Of a stretch of 64,000 nucleotides of DNA, positions 9,570-18,844 are shown piece after piece. How positions within the stretch are numbered: position 1 is the first letter of the stretch; every line of letters begins with the position of its first letter. Both the position numbers and the translations under genes were made by a program. The stretch spans positions 1-64,000 of the forward strand of contig NZ_RWIN01000011.1 of the NCBI RefSeq assembly GCF_009761815.1, written 5' to 3'. The DNA is from Pseudomonas sp. PB120. Lineage in GTDB: Bacteria; Pseudomonadota; Gammaproteobacteria; Pseudomonadales; Pseudomonadaceae. The notes under the pieces were generated by a model. It had not been told where the DNA came from. It did not search any database and worked only from the letters and a program-made list of their open reading frames with translations.

Positions 9570-9669
9570 TGTAGGAGCGAGCTTGCTCGCGATGGGCTCA
9601 AAGGCACCGCGTACATTCAGAACGCACGCGTTATTGTTGACGTTCTTCGCGAGCAAGCTCGCTCCTACA
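9570..9669. repeat. REPIN downstream of fklB
   Basis: TGTAGGAGCGAGCTTGCTCGCG and its mirror CGCGAGCAAGCTCGCTCCTACA surround a loop containing ACATTCAGAACGCACGCGTT. That loop is related, in reverse orientation, to the loops at 22644-22743 and 58603-58703. Confidence 0.92.
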
Positions 9670-9683
9670 AGGTTTTGCGGTTT

Positions 9684-9941
9684 TCATATTTCGAGCTTAT
9701 GGTTCAGATCGTGCGACGGGCGCAACGCCCGGGCATAGCAGAACAGAAACAGATTGCGCACCAGTTCCTTGAGCACCACCGGCTCGCTGGAACTCAGGCC
9801 GCTGACGTCCAGATCACCCTGATCCTGCAGTTCGTTCAAGGCTTCTTCTTCAAGCACCGCACAGACTTCACCGGTTTCCCGATGCAGGATCCTGAGGTAA
9901 GGGTGTGGGCGGTCCAGCCAAGCATCGATTAGATAAGTCAT
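9684..9941 (-). CDS. Small protein of unknown function behind a Fur box
   Basis: An 85-residue acidic protein (MTYLIDAWLDRPHPYLRILH) with no signal peptide and a single cysteine near residue 69. GGAGATGAGAC precedes the start. By position (between fklB and ispB) it corresponds to P. aeruginosa PA4570, which I recall as an iron-starvation-induced hypothetical gene; that link is from memory. A Fur-box-like palindrome 27 bases upstream supports iron control directly. The biochemical role is unknown. Confidence 0.8.
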   Translation of the reverse strand: MTYLIDAWLDRPHPYLRILHRETGEVCAVLEEEALNELQDQGDLDVSGLSSSEPVVLKELVRNLFLFCYARALRPSHDLNHKLEI

Positions 9942-9967
9942 GTCTCATCTCCATTGATTCGGATTTC

Positions 9968-9990
9968 AATGAGAATAATTCTTATTCATC
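9968..9990 (-). promoter_or_regulatory. Fur box
   Basis: AATGAGAATAATTCTTATTC matches the Pseudomonas Fur operator style; about 11 of 14 positions fit the 7-1-7 form TGATAAT-n-ATTATCA. It is the most AT-rich spot locally and lies directly upstream of the 9684-9941 gene. The only other nearby gene (10148-10489) points towards it, so its target is unambiguous. Confidence 0.8.
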
Positions 9991-10147
9991 AAATAGCAAG
10001 GGCCTATTGGCGGTTTGTGATTTTTTGCGGGTAAAGATTGAGTCAAGTCAAAACGGCTGGCGTTTGGCTATTGCGAGGGTTTGCTGGGCGAAGCGGGGGA
10101 GGGGATAACGCCATCCCACGCAGGGCGCGGGATGGAATACAGCAGAT

Positions 10148-10489
10148 TCAGACTTTTCTGACGAACTCGGATTTGAGCTTCATCGGGCCGATGCCGTCGA
10201 TCTTGCAATCGATGTCGTGATCGCCATCGCACAGGCGGATGTTCTTGACCTTGGTCCCGACCTTGACCACCAGCGACGTGCCTTTAACCTTGAGGTCCTT
10301 GATCACGGTGATGGTGTCGCCGTCCTGCAGGACATTGCCAACCGAATCCTTTTTCACGGTGTCATCGGACGCCGCTTCGGCGTCGCCGCCAGCGGACCAT
10401 TCGTGGGCGCACTCAGGGCAGATCAGCTGCGCGCCGTCTTCATAGGTGTATTCGGAATTGCATTTTGGGCAGGGTGGCAACGTGCTCAC
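10148..10489 (-). CDS. yjdM: Zinc-ribbon protein YjdM (PhnA-like)
   Basis: A 113-residue protein. The N-terminal zinc ribbon has two CxxC pairs (C7, C10 and C24, C27). The C-terminal domain is a small beta barrel typical of the family ([20 protein letters not shown]). The historical PhnA name came from linkage to phosphonate genes, but no phosphonate genes are nearby, and the true function of the family is uncertain. AGGAGCC precedes the start. Confidence 0.93.
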   Translation of the reverse strand: MSTLPPCPKCNSEYTYEDGAQLICPECAHEWSAGGDAEAASDDTVKKDSVGNVLQDGDTITVIKDLKVKGTSLVVKVGTKVKNIRLCDGDHDIDCKIDGIGPMKLKSEFVRKV

Positions 10490-10570
10490 TAAGGCTCCTT
10501 GGATTCAGGATAGCTAAAAAGCGCACATTGTATAGGGTTTTAGGCGGGAGGGTTTGCTGCGCCGAAAAAC

Positions 10571-10600
10571 CTGTGGGAGCGAGCAGGCTCGCTCCCACAG
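10571..10600 (-). terminator. REP-like perfect hairpin, probable ispB terminator
   Basis: CTGTGGGAGCGAG-CAGG-CTCGCTCCCACAG is a perfect 13-bp stem. On the minus strand it follows the ispB stop by 8 bases and is trailed by GGTTTTTCGG. It is a single REP arm apparently used as a terminator. Confidence 0.6.
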
Positions 10601-10608
10601 AGGGGCTG

Positions 10609-11577
10609 TCAGTGCGTGCGAGCTACCGCAAACTCACTCAACTCGACCAATGCATCGCGGTATTCGCTGGCAGGCAGCGCGTCGAGGCATTTGATCGCCC
10701 GGGTCACGTAATCGCGGGCCAGTTGCGCGGTGTAATCCAGTGAGCCAGACGCTTCCACCGCTTCGCGGATGCTTTCCAGGTCTTCGATGCCGCCTTTCTG
10801 GATTGCCTTGCGCACCAGTGCAGCCTGCTCCGGCGTACCTTCACGCATGGTGTAGATCAGCGGCAGGGTCGGTTTGCCTTCGGCCAGATCGTCACCGACG
10901 TTCTTGCCCAGGGTCTCCGCGTCGCCCTTGTAGTCCAGCAGGTCGTCGACCAGTTGGAAGGCGACGCCCAGGTGGTCACCAAAGGTGCGCAGGGCTTCAG
11001 CCTGTTCCGCAGTGGCTTCGCAAAGGGCGGCAGCACTGTGAGTCGAGGCTTCGAAGAGCATCGCGGTCTTGCCGCGGATGACTTCCATGTAGGTTTCTTC
11101 GGTGGTGCTGGCGTCGCGAACCTTGGACAGCTGCAACACTTCGCCTTCGGCGATGATGCGCGTGGCTTGCGAAAGGATCTTCATCACCGGCATGGAGCCC
11201 AGTTCGACCATCATTTCGAATGAACGCGAATACAGGAAGTCGCCGACCAGGACGCTTGGCGCGTTGCCCCACATGGCGTTGGCGGTCGAGCGGCCACGAC
11301 GCATGCCGGACATGTCGACCACGTCGTCGTGCAGCAGGGTGGCGGTGTGCAGGAACTCGATGGTCGCCGCCAGCAGGCGCAGATCATCGCCTTCGCGGCC
11401 GAGGGCCTTGCCACACAGCAACACTAATAAAGGACGCAGGCGTTTGCCGCCGGCCGAGGTAATGTAATCGCCGATTTTCGAAACCAGCGGCACTCGGGAA
11501 GTCAGCTGCTTCTTGATGATGCCGTCGACGGCGCTAAAATCGTCCGCCACCGCGCGGTAGAAAGCTTGGGGTTGCAT
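10609..11577 (-). CDS. ispB: Octaprenyl/polyprenyl diphosphate synthase
   Basis: A 322-residue trans-polyprenyl synthase that makes the long isoprenoid side chain of ubiquinone from FPP and IPP. Both aspartate-rich motifs are intact: DDVVD at 84-88 (first motif) and DDLLD at 211-215 (second), with GGKRLRP (43-49) for IPP binding. It is cytoplasmic. It diverges from the rplU-rpmA operon; this gene order is very widely conserved in gamma-proteobacteria. Confidence 0.96.
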   Translation of the reverse strand: MQPQAFYRAVADDFSAVDGIIKKQLTSRVPLVSKIGDYITSAGGKRLRPLLVLLCGKALGREGDDLRLLAATIEFLHTATLLHDDVVDMSGMRRGRSTANAMWGNAPSVLVGDFLYSRSFEMMVELGSMPVMKILSQATRIIAEGEVLQLSKVRDASTTEETYMEVIRGKTAMLFEASTHSAAALCEATAEQAEALRTFGDHLGVAFQLVDDLLDYKGDAETLGKNVGDDLAEGKPTLPLIYTMREGTPEQAALVRKAIQKGGIEDLESIREAVEASGSLDYTAQLARDYVTRAIKCLDALPASEYRDALVELSEFAVARTH

Positions 11578-11656
11578 CAGCGACAGTTGCTCCAGAAGGG
11601 TTGCGCGGCATGCTAGGACCCACGTCGGCGGGTGTCAAGGCGCGATGGACGGCCTC

Positions 11657-11685
11657 TTGCATCGCCTCGGCAGCTTGCGTACAAT
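11657..11685 (+). promoter_or_regulatory. Sigma-70 promoter of rplU-rpmA
   Basis: TTGCAT (11657-11662), a 17-base spacer and TACAAT (11680-11685) followed by a GC-rich discriminator (CGCGC), which fits growth-rate control of ribosomal protein genes. It leaves a leader of about 125 bases before rplU, long enough to hold regulation. Confidence 0.65.
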
Positions 11686-11817
11686 CGCGCACCCTGAACT
11701 TCCTGGGCAGCACCTGCCTTACGCAATTGCAAACAGGCCTTCCAGCCTTATGCAGCCATGCCAGCCAATACCTCTTCTTATAAAGAGCTGGGTGAGCAGG
11801 ATTATCGGAGAAATACC

Positions 11818-12132
11818 ATGTCGTACGCAGTAATCGTTACTGGTGGCAAGCAATACAAAGTCGCCCCAGGTGAATACCTGAAGATTGAAAAACTGGAAAT
11901 CGCTACCGGCGAATCCGTAACTTTTGATCGCGTTCTGTTGGTCGCCAATGGCGATGACGTGAATATCGGCGCTCCAGTTGTTGCTGGCGCTACCGTTGTG
12001 GCTGAAGTGATCTCCCAAGGTCGTCACGATAAAGTCCGCATCATCAAGTTCCGTCGTCGTAAGCACCACATGAAGCGTATGGGCCACCGCCAGTGGTACA
12101 CCGAGATCAAAATCACCGGTATTCAGGCTTAA
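11818..12132 (+). CDS. rplU: 50S ribosomal protein L21
   Basis: A 104-residue L21, the normal size, starting [20 protein letters not shown] and ending in the basic [15 protein letters not shown] segment that contacts 23S rRNA. The start at 11818 has TCGGAGAA as RBS; the frame is open upstream, but that extension is not L21. It is the first gene of a two-gene operon with rpmA. Confidence 0.97.
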   Translation: MSYAVIVTGGKQYKVAPGEYLKIEKLEIATGESVTFDRVLLVANGDDVNIGAPVVAGATVVAEVISQGRHDKVRIIKFRRRKHHMKRMGHRQWYTEIKITGIQA

Positions 12133-12167
12133 TTTCAGCCTAATTCCTCACTAGGAGAATTGAACTC

Positions 12168-12443
12168 ATGGCACACAAAAAAGCTGGTGGTAGTACCCGT
12201 AACGGTCGCGACTCAGAAGCCAAACGCCTTGGCGTGAAGATGTATGGCGGCCAGGTTATCATTCCGGGCAACATCATCGTGCGTCAGCGCGGCACCCAAT
12301 TCCACGCTGGCTACGGCGTTGGCATGGGCAAAGATCACACTCTGTTCGCTAAAATCGACGGCGTGATCAAGTTCGAAGTAAAAGGCGCCTTCGGTCGTCG
12401 TTACGTAAGCATTGTTCCGAAGACTGACGTCGTCGCGGCATAA
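12168..12443 (+). CDS. rpmA: 50S ribosomal protein L27
   Basis: A 91-residue L27 with the classical N-terminus [20 protein letters not shown] that reaches the peptidyl transferase centre. There is no N-terminal prepeptide of the Firmicutes type. TAGGAG lies 9 bases before the start. It is cotranscribed with rplU, with a 35-base gap. Confidence 0.97.
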   Translation: MAHKKAGGSTRNGRDSEAKRLGVKMYGGQVIIPGNIIVRQRGTQFHAGYGVGMGKDHTLFAKIDGVIKFEVKGAFGRRYVSIVPKTDVVAA

Positions 12444-12458
12444 TTACGTAGTTGCTGG

Positions 12459-12487
12459 AAAAGCCCTGTCTCGCGACGGGGCTTTTT
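12459..12487 (+). terminator. Terminator of rplU-rpmA
   Basis: AAAAGCCCTGTC-TCGC-GACGGGGCTTTTT: a stem with one G-T wobble, a TCGC loop and a T run. In the following 150 bases before obgE I see no further gene. Confidence 0.88.
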
Positions 12488-12597
12488 CGTTTGTGGGGTG
12501 AGTCTCTTGCAAAGCTGTTTGTGATGGGCTCCAGCGCTGGATTTGCGGTCGTTGATTGAGGTCGCTGCGCTCATTTTTGCAAGAGTCTTATGTCTAG

Positions 12598-13860
<1,263 letters not shown>

Positions 13861-13880
13861 TTCGTTGCGATAAACTTAAG

Positions 13881-13904
13881 CGCCGCTCCTTCGAGCGGCG
13901 TTTT
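13881..13904 (+). terminator. Terminator of obgE
   Basis: CGCCGCTC-CTTC-GAGCGGCG followed by TTTT, 20 bases after the obgE stop. Confidence 0.85.
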
Positions 13905-13983
13905 AGTATCTGGAAATCGGAAGTCACGAATAACGTTATGGGCAGCGCTGGGTCGCGCTGTCCTCAAGCTAAGGTTGAAGATG

Positions 13984-15102
13984 ATGCGGAGCAAGGTGAC
14001 AGGTGCGCAGCGTTGGGTCGTGAAAATCGGCAGCGCGTTGCTGACGGCGGACGGCAAGGGCCTGGATCGCGCGGCAATGGGTGTCTGGGTCGAGCAGATG
14101 GTGGCTTTGCATGAGGCAGGTGTCGAGCTGGTGCTGGTGTCCTCCGGGGCGGTAGCGGCGGGGATGAGCCGCTTGGGCTGGACCGTACGACCCAGTGCGA
14201 TGCATGAGTTACAGGCCGCTGCCGCCATCGGTCAGATGGGGTTGGTGCAGGCCTGGGAATCGAGCTTTGCCGAGCATGGCCGGCATACGGCGCAAATTCT
14301 CCTGACCCACGACGATTTGTCTGACCGCAAACGCTACCTGAACGCCCGCAGCACCTTGCGTGCGCTGGTCGAGCTGAAAGTGATTCCGGTGATCAACGAA
14401 AACGACACCGTGGTCACCGATGAAATCCGCTTTGGCGACAACGATACTCTGGCGGCGCTGGTGGCCAATCTGGTCGAAGCCGATTTGCTGGTCATCCTCA
14501 CGGACCGCGACGGCATGTTCGACGCTGATCCGCGCAACAACCCTGATGCTAACTTGATTTACGAAGCGCGGGCCGATGATCCGGCGCTGGATGCGGTCGC
14601 CGGCGGTACAGGCGGCGCGCTGGGTCGTGGCGGGATGCAGACCAAGCTGCGCGCTGCGCGTCTGGCGGCGCGTTCCGGTGCGCACACCATCATCGTCGGC
14701 GGACGCCTTGAGCGTGTGCTGGATCGCCTCAAGGCGGGCGAGCGCATCGGCACCTTGCTGTCGCCGGAGCGCGGCATGCTGGCGGCGCGCAAGCAATGGC
14801 TGGCCGGGCATCTGCAAACCCGTGGCACGCTGGTGCTGGACGCAGGCGCGGTAACGGCGTTGTCCCAGGGCAACAAAAGTTTGCTGCCGGTCGGTGTCAA
14901 ACTGGTCCAGGGCAGCTTCCGTCGTGGCGAAATGGTGGTGTGCGTGGCGCCGGACGGTCGTGAGATCGCTCGCGGGCTGGCCAACTACAGCGCGCTGGAG
15001 GCGCAAAAAATCATCGGTCAGTCGTCTGAGGCGATTGTCGGTCTGTTGGGCTACATGGCGGAGCCTGAGCTGGTTCACCGCGATAACCTGATCCTGGTCT
15101 GA
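13984..15102 (+). CDS. proB: Glutamate 5-kinase
   Basis: A 372-residue enzyme that phosphorylates glutamate as the first step of proline synthesis. The amino-acid kinase domain ([27 protein letters not shown] and the [12 protein letters not shown] loop) is followed by a C-terminal PUA domain (from about 275, [14 protein letters not shown]). Of adjacent starts (TTG 13975, ATG 13981, ATG 13984) I chose the one giving the usual Pseudomonas N-terminus [13 protein letters not shown] at 13971-13974 could serve either ATG. proA is not adjacent. Confidence 0.95.
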   Translation: MRSKVTGAQRWVVKIGSALLTADGKGLDRAAMGVWVEQMVALHEAGVELVLVSSGAVAAGMSRLGWTVRPSAMHELQAAAAIGQMGLVQAWESSFAEHGRHTAQILLTHDDLSDRKRYLNARSTLRALVELKVIPVINENDTVVTDEIRFGDNDTLAALVANLVEADLLVILTDRDGMFDADPRNNPDANLIYEARADDPALDAVAGGTGGALGRGGMQTKLRAARLAARSGAHTIIVGGRLERVLDRLKAGERIGTLLSPERGMLAARKQWLAGHLQTRGTLVLDAGAVTALSQGNKSLLPVGVKLVQGSFRRGEMVVCVAPDGREIARGLANYSALEAQKIIGQSSEAIVGLLGYMAEPELVHRDNLILV

Positions 15103-15114
15103 AGGAATACCTGA

Positions 15115-15579
15115 ATGCGCGTGGCAAAAGGATTGTTGGGGCTGCTGTTGGCGATGCCGCTGCTGGCTTCGGCCGAGGAGATAGGTCAGGTGTCGACGGT
15201 GTTCAAGTTCGTCGGCCCGAACGACCGGATTGTGGTCGAGGCGTTTGATGATCCTAAGGTCGACGGCGTGACCTGCTACCTGTCGCGCGCCAAGACGGGC
15301 GGGGTGAAGGGTGGTCTGGGCCTGGCTGAAGATCGCGCTGAGGCGTCTATTGCGTGTCGTCAGGTCGGCCCGATCAGCTTCAAGGGTGAGCTGAAGGATG
15401 GTGACGAGGTGTTCAAGGAGCGCACGTCGCTGGTGTTCAAGACCATGCAGGTGGTGCGATTCCTCGACAAGAAGCGCAATACGCTGGTGTATCTGGTCTA
15501 TAGCGACCGGTTGATTGAGGGCAGCCCGCAGAATGCGGTGACTGCAATCCCAATCTTGCCGTGGGCGCAGGCTCAATAA
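15115..15579 (+). CDS. creA: CreA family periplasmic protein
   Basis: A 154-residue protein with signal peptide [20 protein letters not shown] and the CreA signature [21 protein letters not shown]. It carries two cysteines (in VTCYLS and IACRQVG) that could form a disulphide. The function is unknown. It follows proB by 12 bases with RBS GAAGGAAT and is probably cotranscribed. Confidence 0.93.
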   Translation: MRVAKGLLGLLLAMPLLASAEEIGQVSTVFKFVGPNDRIVVEAFDDPKVDGVTCYLSRAKTGGVKGGLGLAEDRAEASIACRQVGPISFKGELKDGDEVFKERTSLVFKTMQVVRFLDKKRNTLVYLVYSDRLIEGSPQNAVTAIPILPWAQAQ

Positions 15580-15596
15580 TCTGGCGTGAATCGAAA

Positions 15597-15624
15597 TGTG
15601 GGAGCTTGCTCCCACATTTTTTTT
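15597..15624 (+). terminator. Terminator of proB-creA
   Basis: TGTGGGAGCT/TGCTCCCACA forms a near-perfect short hairpin followed by TTTTTTTT. The stem resembles a shortened REP arm. Confidence 0.9.
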
Positions 15625-15652
15625 GCCCTGCGTTTGTTAAATCGCAGGCAAT

Positions 15653-15679
15653 AAAAAACCGACCCTGAGGTCGGTTTTT
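15653..15679 (-). terminator. Terminator of rpsT (bidirectional form)
   Basis: ACCGACC-CTGA-GGTCGGT with an A run on one side and a T run on the other. On the minus strand it ends rpsT. It could also back up termination of creA on the plus strand. Confidence 0.9.
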
Positions 15680-15694
15680 CAACAAGCTTATCGC

Positions 15695-15973
15695 TTAAGC
15701 GGCAACAGCAAGGTTCAGAGCCTTGACGTGACCGTTCAGGCGGCTCTTATGACGAGCTGCCTTGTTCTTGTGGATGATGCCTTTATCGGCCATACGGTCG
15801 ATAACTGGCACGGCCAGAACGTAAGCTGCTTGAGCTTTTTCAGCGTCTTTTGCGTCGATGGCTTTAACTACATTCTTGATGTAGGTACGAACCATGGAAC
15901 GCAGGCTGGCGTTGTGGCTGCGACGCTTCTCAGCCTGTTTTGCACGTTTTTTGGCGGAAGGTGTGTTGGCCAC
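15695..15973 (-). CDS. rpsT: 30S ribosomal protein S20
   Basis: A 92-residue, Lys/Ala-rich S20 ([20 protein letters not shown]). It uses a GTG start with GAGGAG as RBS; S20 genes often use a non-ATG start linked to autoregulation of translation. It is monocistronic, with its own promoter and terminator. Confidence 0.96.
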   Translation of the reverse strand: MANTPSAKKRAKQAEKRRSHNASLRSMVRTYIKNVVKAIDAKDAEKAQAAYVLAVPVIDRMADKGIIHKNKAARHKSRLNGHVKALNLAVAA

Positions 15974-16026
15974 CGTCGAGCTCCTCGAAAGACTTTTTAG
16001 GAAATAGCAAACAAAATAGGCCGCGA

Positions 16027-16055
16027 ATCATGCCGATGAGTTGATGTCTTGTCAA
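16027..16055 (-). promoter_or_regulatory. Sigma-70 promoter of rpsT
   Basis: On the minus strand, TTGACA (16050-16055), a 17-base spacer and CATGAT (16027-16032) followed by TCGCGG. The leader to the GTG start is about 47 bases. Confidence 0.65.
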
Positions 16056-16225
16056 GGGCGGTTGAGACGTTCCGCTAAGTGGTAGGTATAAAGAGGCGGG
16101 ATATTTATTTCCGGCGCTTGACCTGTAAACTCGCGAGCTTTGGCTCTGTGCTGCTGCGGCGCGGAGTATCGCATAAGTAGGCGCTTTGTTCGCCTGCTGT
16201 TTATCGACAGGCACGAACTCTTTCA

Positions 16226-17764
16226 ATGAATCTGCTCAAATCGTTGGCCGCCGTCAGCTCTATAACGATGCTTTCCCGGGTTCTGGGGTTCGTCAGGGAC
16301 ACGCTTATTGCGCGCACTTTTGGTGCCGGAATGGCGACCGACGCCTTCTTTATCGCGTTCAAATTGCCCAATCTGTTGCGGCGAATCTTCGCTGAAGGAG
16401 CTTTTTCCCAGGCATTCGTGCCAATTCTTGCCGAATATAAAAGCCAGAAGGGCGAAGAGGCGACGCGTACGTTCATTGCCTATGTCTCGGGCCTGCTGAC
16501 GCTGGTGCTGGCGCTGGTCACTGCGTTGGGCATGCTCGCTGCGCCGTGGGTCATCTGGGCCACCGCGCCAGGTTTTACCGATACGCCGGAGAAATTCCAG
16601 CTGACGTCCAGCCTGCTGCGGGTGACCTTCCCGTACATATTGCTGATTTCCCTGTCGTCGCTGGCCGGGGCGATCCTCAATACCTACAACCGTTTCTCGG
16701 TGCCGGCCTTTGTGCCAACCCTGCTCAACGTCAGCATGATCGTCTTCTCGCTGTTCCTGACGCCGTATTTCAATCCTCCGGTCATGGCGTTGGGCTGGGC
16801 GGTGTTGGTCGGTGGGCTGGCGCAATTGCTTTATCAACTGCCGCACCTGAAAAAAATCGGCATGTTGGTGCTGCCGCGCCTGAATTTGCGTGACAGCGGC
16901 GTCTGGCGGGTGATGAAGCAGATGTTGCCGGCGATTCTCGGGGTGTCTGTCAGTCAGATTTCGCTGATCATCAACACGATTTTCGCCTCCTTCCTGGTTG
17001 CCGGTTCTGTGTCCTGGATGTATTACGCCGACCGTTTGATGGAGTTGCCGTCCGGTGTCCTGGGCGTGGCACTCGGCACGATTCTGCTGCCGACGCTGGC
17101 CAAGACCTACGCCAGCAAGGACCGCCAGGAATACTCGCGCATCCTCGATTGGGGCCTGCGACTGTGCTTCGTGCTGGTGTTGCCATGCTCCCTGGCCTTG
17201 GGGATTCTCGCTGAGCCGCTGACCGTTTCGTTGTTCCAGTACGGCCAGTTCAGCGCGTTTGACGCTTCGATGACGCAACGAGCGTTGATCGCCTATTCGG
17301 TCGGTTTGCTCGGAATTATCGTGATCAAAGTGCTGGCGCCGGGCTTTTATGCGCAACAAAACATCCGCACGCCGGTAAAAATCGCTATTTTCACCCTGGT
17401 CGTCACCCAGCTGTTCAACCTGGTGTTGATCGGCCCGCTGGCTCACGCCGGCCTGGCCCTGGCCATCAGCGCCGGTGCCTGCATCAACGCCAGCCTGCTG
17501 TTTTACCAACTGCGCAAGCAGCAGATGTATCAGCCGCAGCCGGGTTGGGCGAAGTTCGGCGCCAAGCTGGTGATTGCCGTTTTGGTAATGTCAGCGGTGT
17601 TGTTGCTCGGCATGCATTTCATGCCCGCGTGGGATCAGGGCCATATGCTCGAACGATTCCTGCGTCTCGGGGCGTTGGTAGTCGCGGGTGTCATCGCATA
17701 TTTCGGTATGCTGGCGCTGATGGGCTTCCGGTTGCGCGACTTCAATCGCAAGGCCTTGAGCTGA
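16226..17764 (+). CDS. murJ: Lipid II flippase MurJ (MviN)
   Basis: A 512-residue integral membrane protein of the MOP superfamily that flips lipid II across the inner membrane for peptidoglycan synthesis. It starts [29 protein letters not shown], including the conserved family N-terminus with an Arg in the first transmembrane region, and has about 14 hydrophobic segments. It diverges from rpsT and is followed by ribF, a common order. Confidence 0.96.
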   Translation: MNLLKSLAAVSSITMLSRVLGFVRDTLIARTFGAGMATDAFFIAFKLPNLLRRIFAEGAFSQAFVPILAEYKSQKGEEATRTFIAYVSGLLTLVLALVTALGMLAAPWVIWATAPGFTDTPEKFQLTSSLLRVTFPYILLISLSSLAGAILNTYNRFSVPAFVPTLLNVSMIVFSLFLTPYFNPPVMALGWAVLVGGLAQLLYQLPHLKKIGMLVLPRLNLRDSGVWRVMKQMLPAILGVSVSQISLIINTIFASFLVAGSVSWMYYADRLMELPSGVLGVALGTILLPTLAKTYASKDRQEYSRILDWGLRLCFVLVLPCSLALGILAEPLTVSLFQYGQFSAFDASMTQRALIAYSVGLLGIIVIKVLAPGFYAQQNIRTPVKIAIFTLVVTQLFNLVLIGPLAHAGLALAISAGACINASLLFYQLRKQQMYQPQPGWAKFGAKLVIAVLVMSAVLLLGMHFMPAWDQGHMLERFLRLGALVVAGVIAYFGMLALMGFRLRDFNRKALS

Positions 17765-17893
17765 GGTTTTAACCTCGATAAATACGGGCGGGCCGGCAGT
17801 TTTGTCGGCTCGATTACTTTGGGTTACGGTGTTGCCTGTCGTCGGCCGCCGGGTGTGGTTATAATCGACCACTTTATGAGCAAGAAGCGCGTT

Positions 17894-18844
17894 ATGCAGC
17901 TGGTTCGAGGCCTCCACAATCTGCGCCCCCAGCATCGGGGCTGTGTCGCCACTATTGGCAACTTTGACGGTGTTCACCGTGGTCACCAGGCTATCCTGGC
18001 GCGCCTGCGTGAACGTGCGATCGAGTTGGGCGTGCCCAGCTGCGTGGTGATTTTCGAGCCGCAGCCCCGGGAGTTCTTTGCTCCGGACACGGCGCCCGCC
18101 CGCTTGGCCCGTCTGCGGGACAAACTGCAGCTGCTGGCTGACGAGGGTGTCGACCGGGTCTTGTGCCTGGCGTTCAACCAGCGCCTGAGCAAGCTCAGCG
18201 CCAGTGAATTCGTCGATACCATTCTGGTGGATGGCCTGGGCGTGCAGCATCTTGAGGTCGGTGACGACTTCCGCTTTGGCTGTGACCGCGTAGGCGATTT
18301 CGATTTCCTGCAACAGGCGGGCGTCATGCAGGGCTTTACCGTCGAAGCCGCGCAAACCGTGGAACTGGACGGTATCCGCGTCAGCAGCACCCAGGTTCGA
18401 AATGCCCTGGCCGCTGCCGATTTCGCGTTGGCCGAGCGGCTGCTCGGTCGTCCGTTCCAGATTTCCGGGCGGGTGCTGCATGGCCAGAAGCTGGCACGGC
18501 AACTGGGCACGCCGACCGCCAATATCCAGCTCAAGCGCCGTCGCGTGCCGCTGACCGGGGTCTACCTGGTCGACGTCGACATCGACGGCAAGAGCTGGCC
18601 CGGCGTCGCCAATATCGGCGTGCGGCCAACTGTTCAAGGTGATGGCAAAGCCCACCTGGAAGTGCATCTTTTAGATTTTGCCGGCGATCTGTATGACCGG
18701 CGTTTGACGGTGGTTTTCCACCACAAGCTGCGTGAAGAGCAGCGTTTCGCCTCTCTGGAGGCGCTTAAGACGGCGATCAATGCGGATGTCGCCGCCGCCC
18801 GTGCCCTGTCGCACCTAGCGCCAATCGCTAATGAAGAGCCTTAA
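17894..18844 (+). CDS. ribF: Bifunctional riboflavin kinase / FAD synthetase
   Basis: A 316-residue enzyme making FMN and then FAD. The N-terminal adenylyltransferase domain has the nucleotide-binding GNFDGVHRGH (22-31). The C-terminal flavokinase domain has GQKLARQLGTPTANI. The start MQLVRGLHNLRP at 17894 is the usual pseudomonad N-terminus; an in-frame ATG at 17876 is possible but adds only MSKKRV. A -10-like TATAAT lies at 17860-17865. It abuts ileS with no gap. Confidence 0.95.
   Translation: MQLVRGLHNLRPQHRGCVATIGNFDGVHRGHQAILARLRERAIELGVPSCVVIFEPQPREFFAPDTAPARLARLRDKLQLLADEGVDRVLCLAFNQRLSKLSASEFVDTILVDGLGVQHLEVGDDFRFGCDRVGDFDFLQQAGVMQGFTVEAAQTVELDGIRVSSTQVRNALAAADFALAERLLGRPFQISGRVLHGQKLARQLGTPTANIQLKRRRVPLTGVYLVDVDIDGKSWPGVANIGVRPTVQGDGKAHLEVHLLDFAGDLYDRRLTVVFHHKLREEQRFASLEALKTAINADVAAARALSHLAPIANEEP

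Noticed and set aside
11686-11817. Possible riboswitch or ribosomal-protein leader structure before rplU.
   Set aside because: The 130-base leader is long, but I cannot see a conserved motif by eye. The L21 leader needs covariance analysis.
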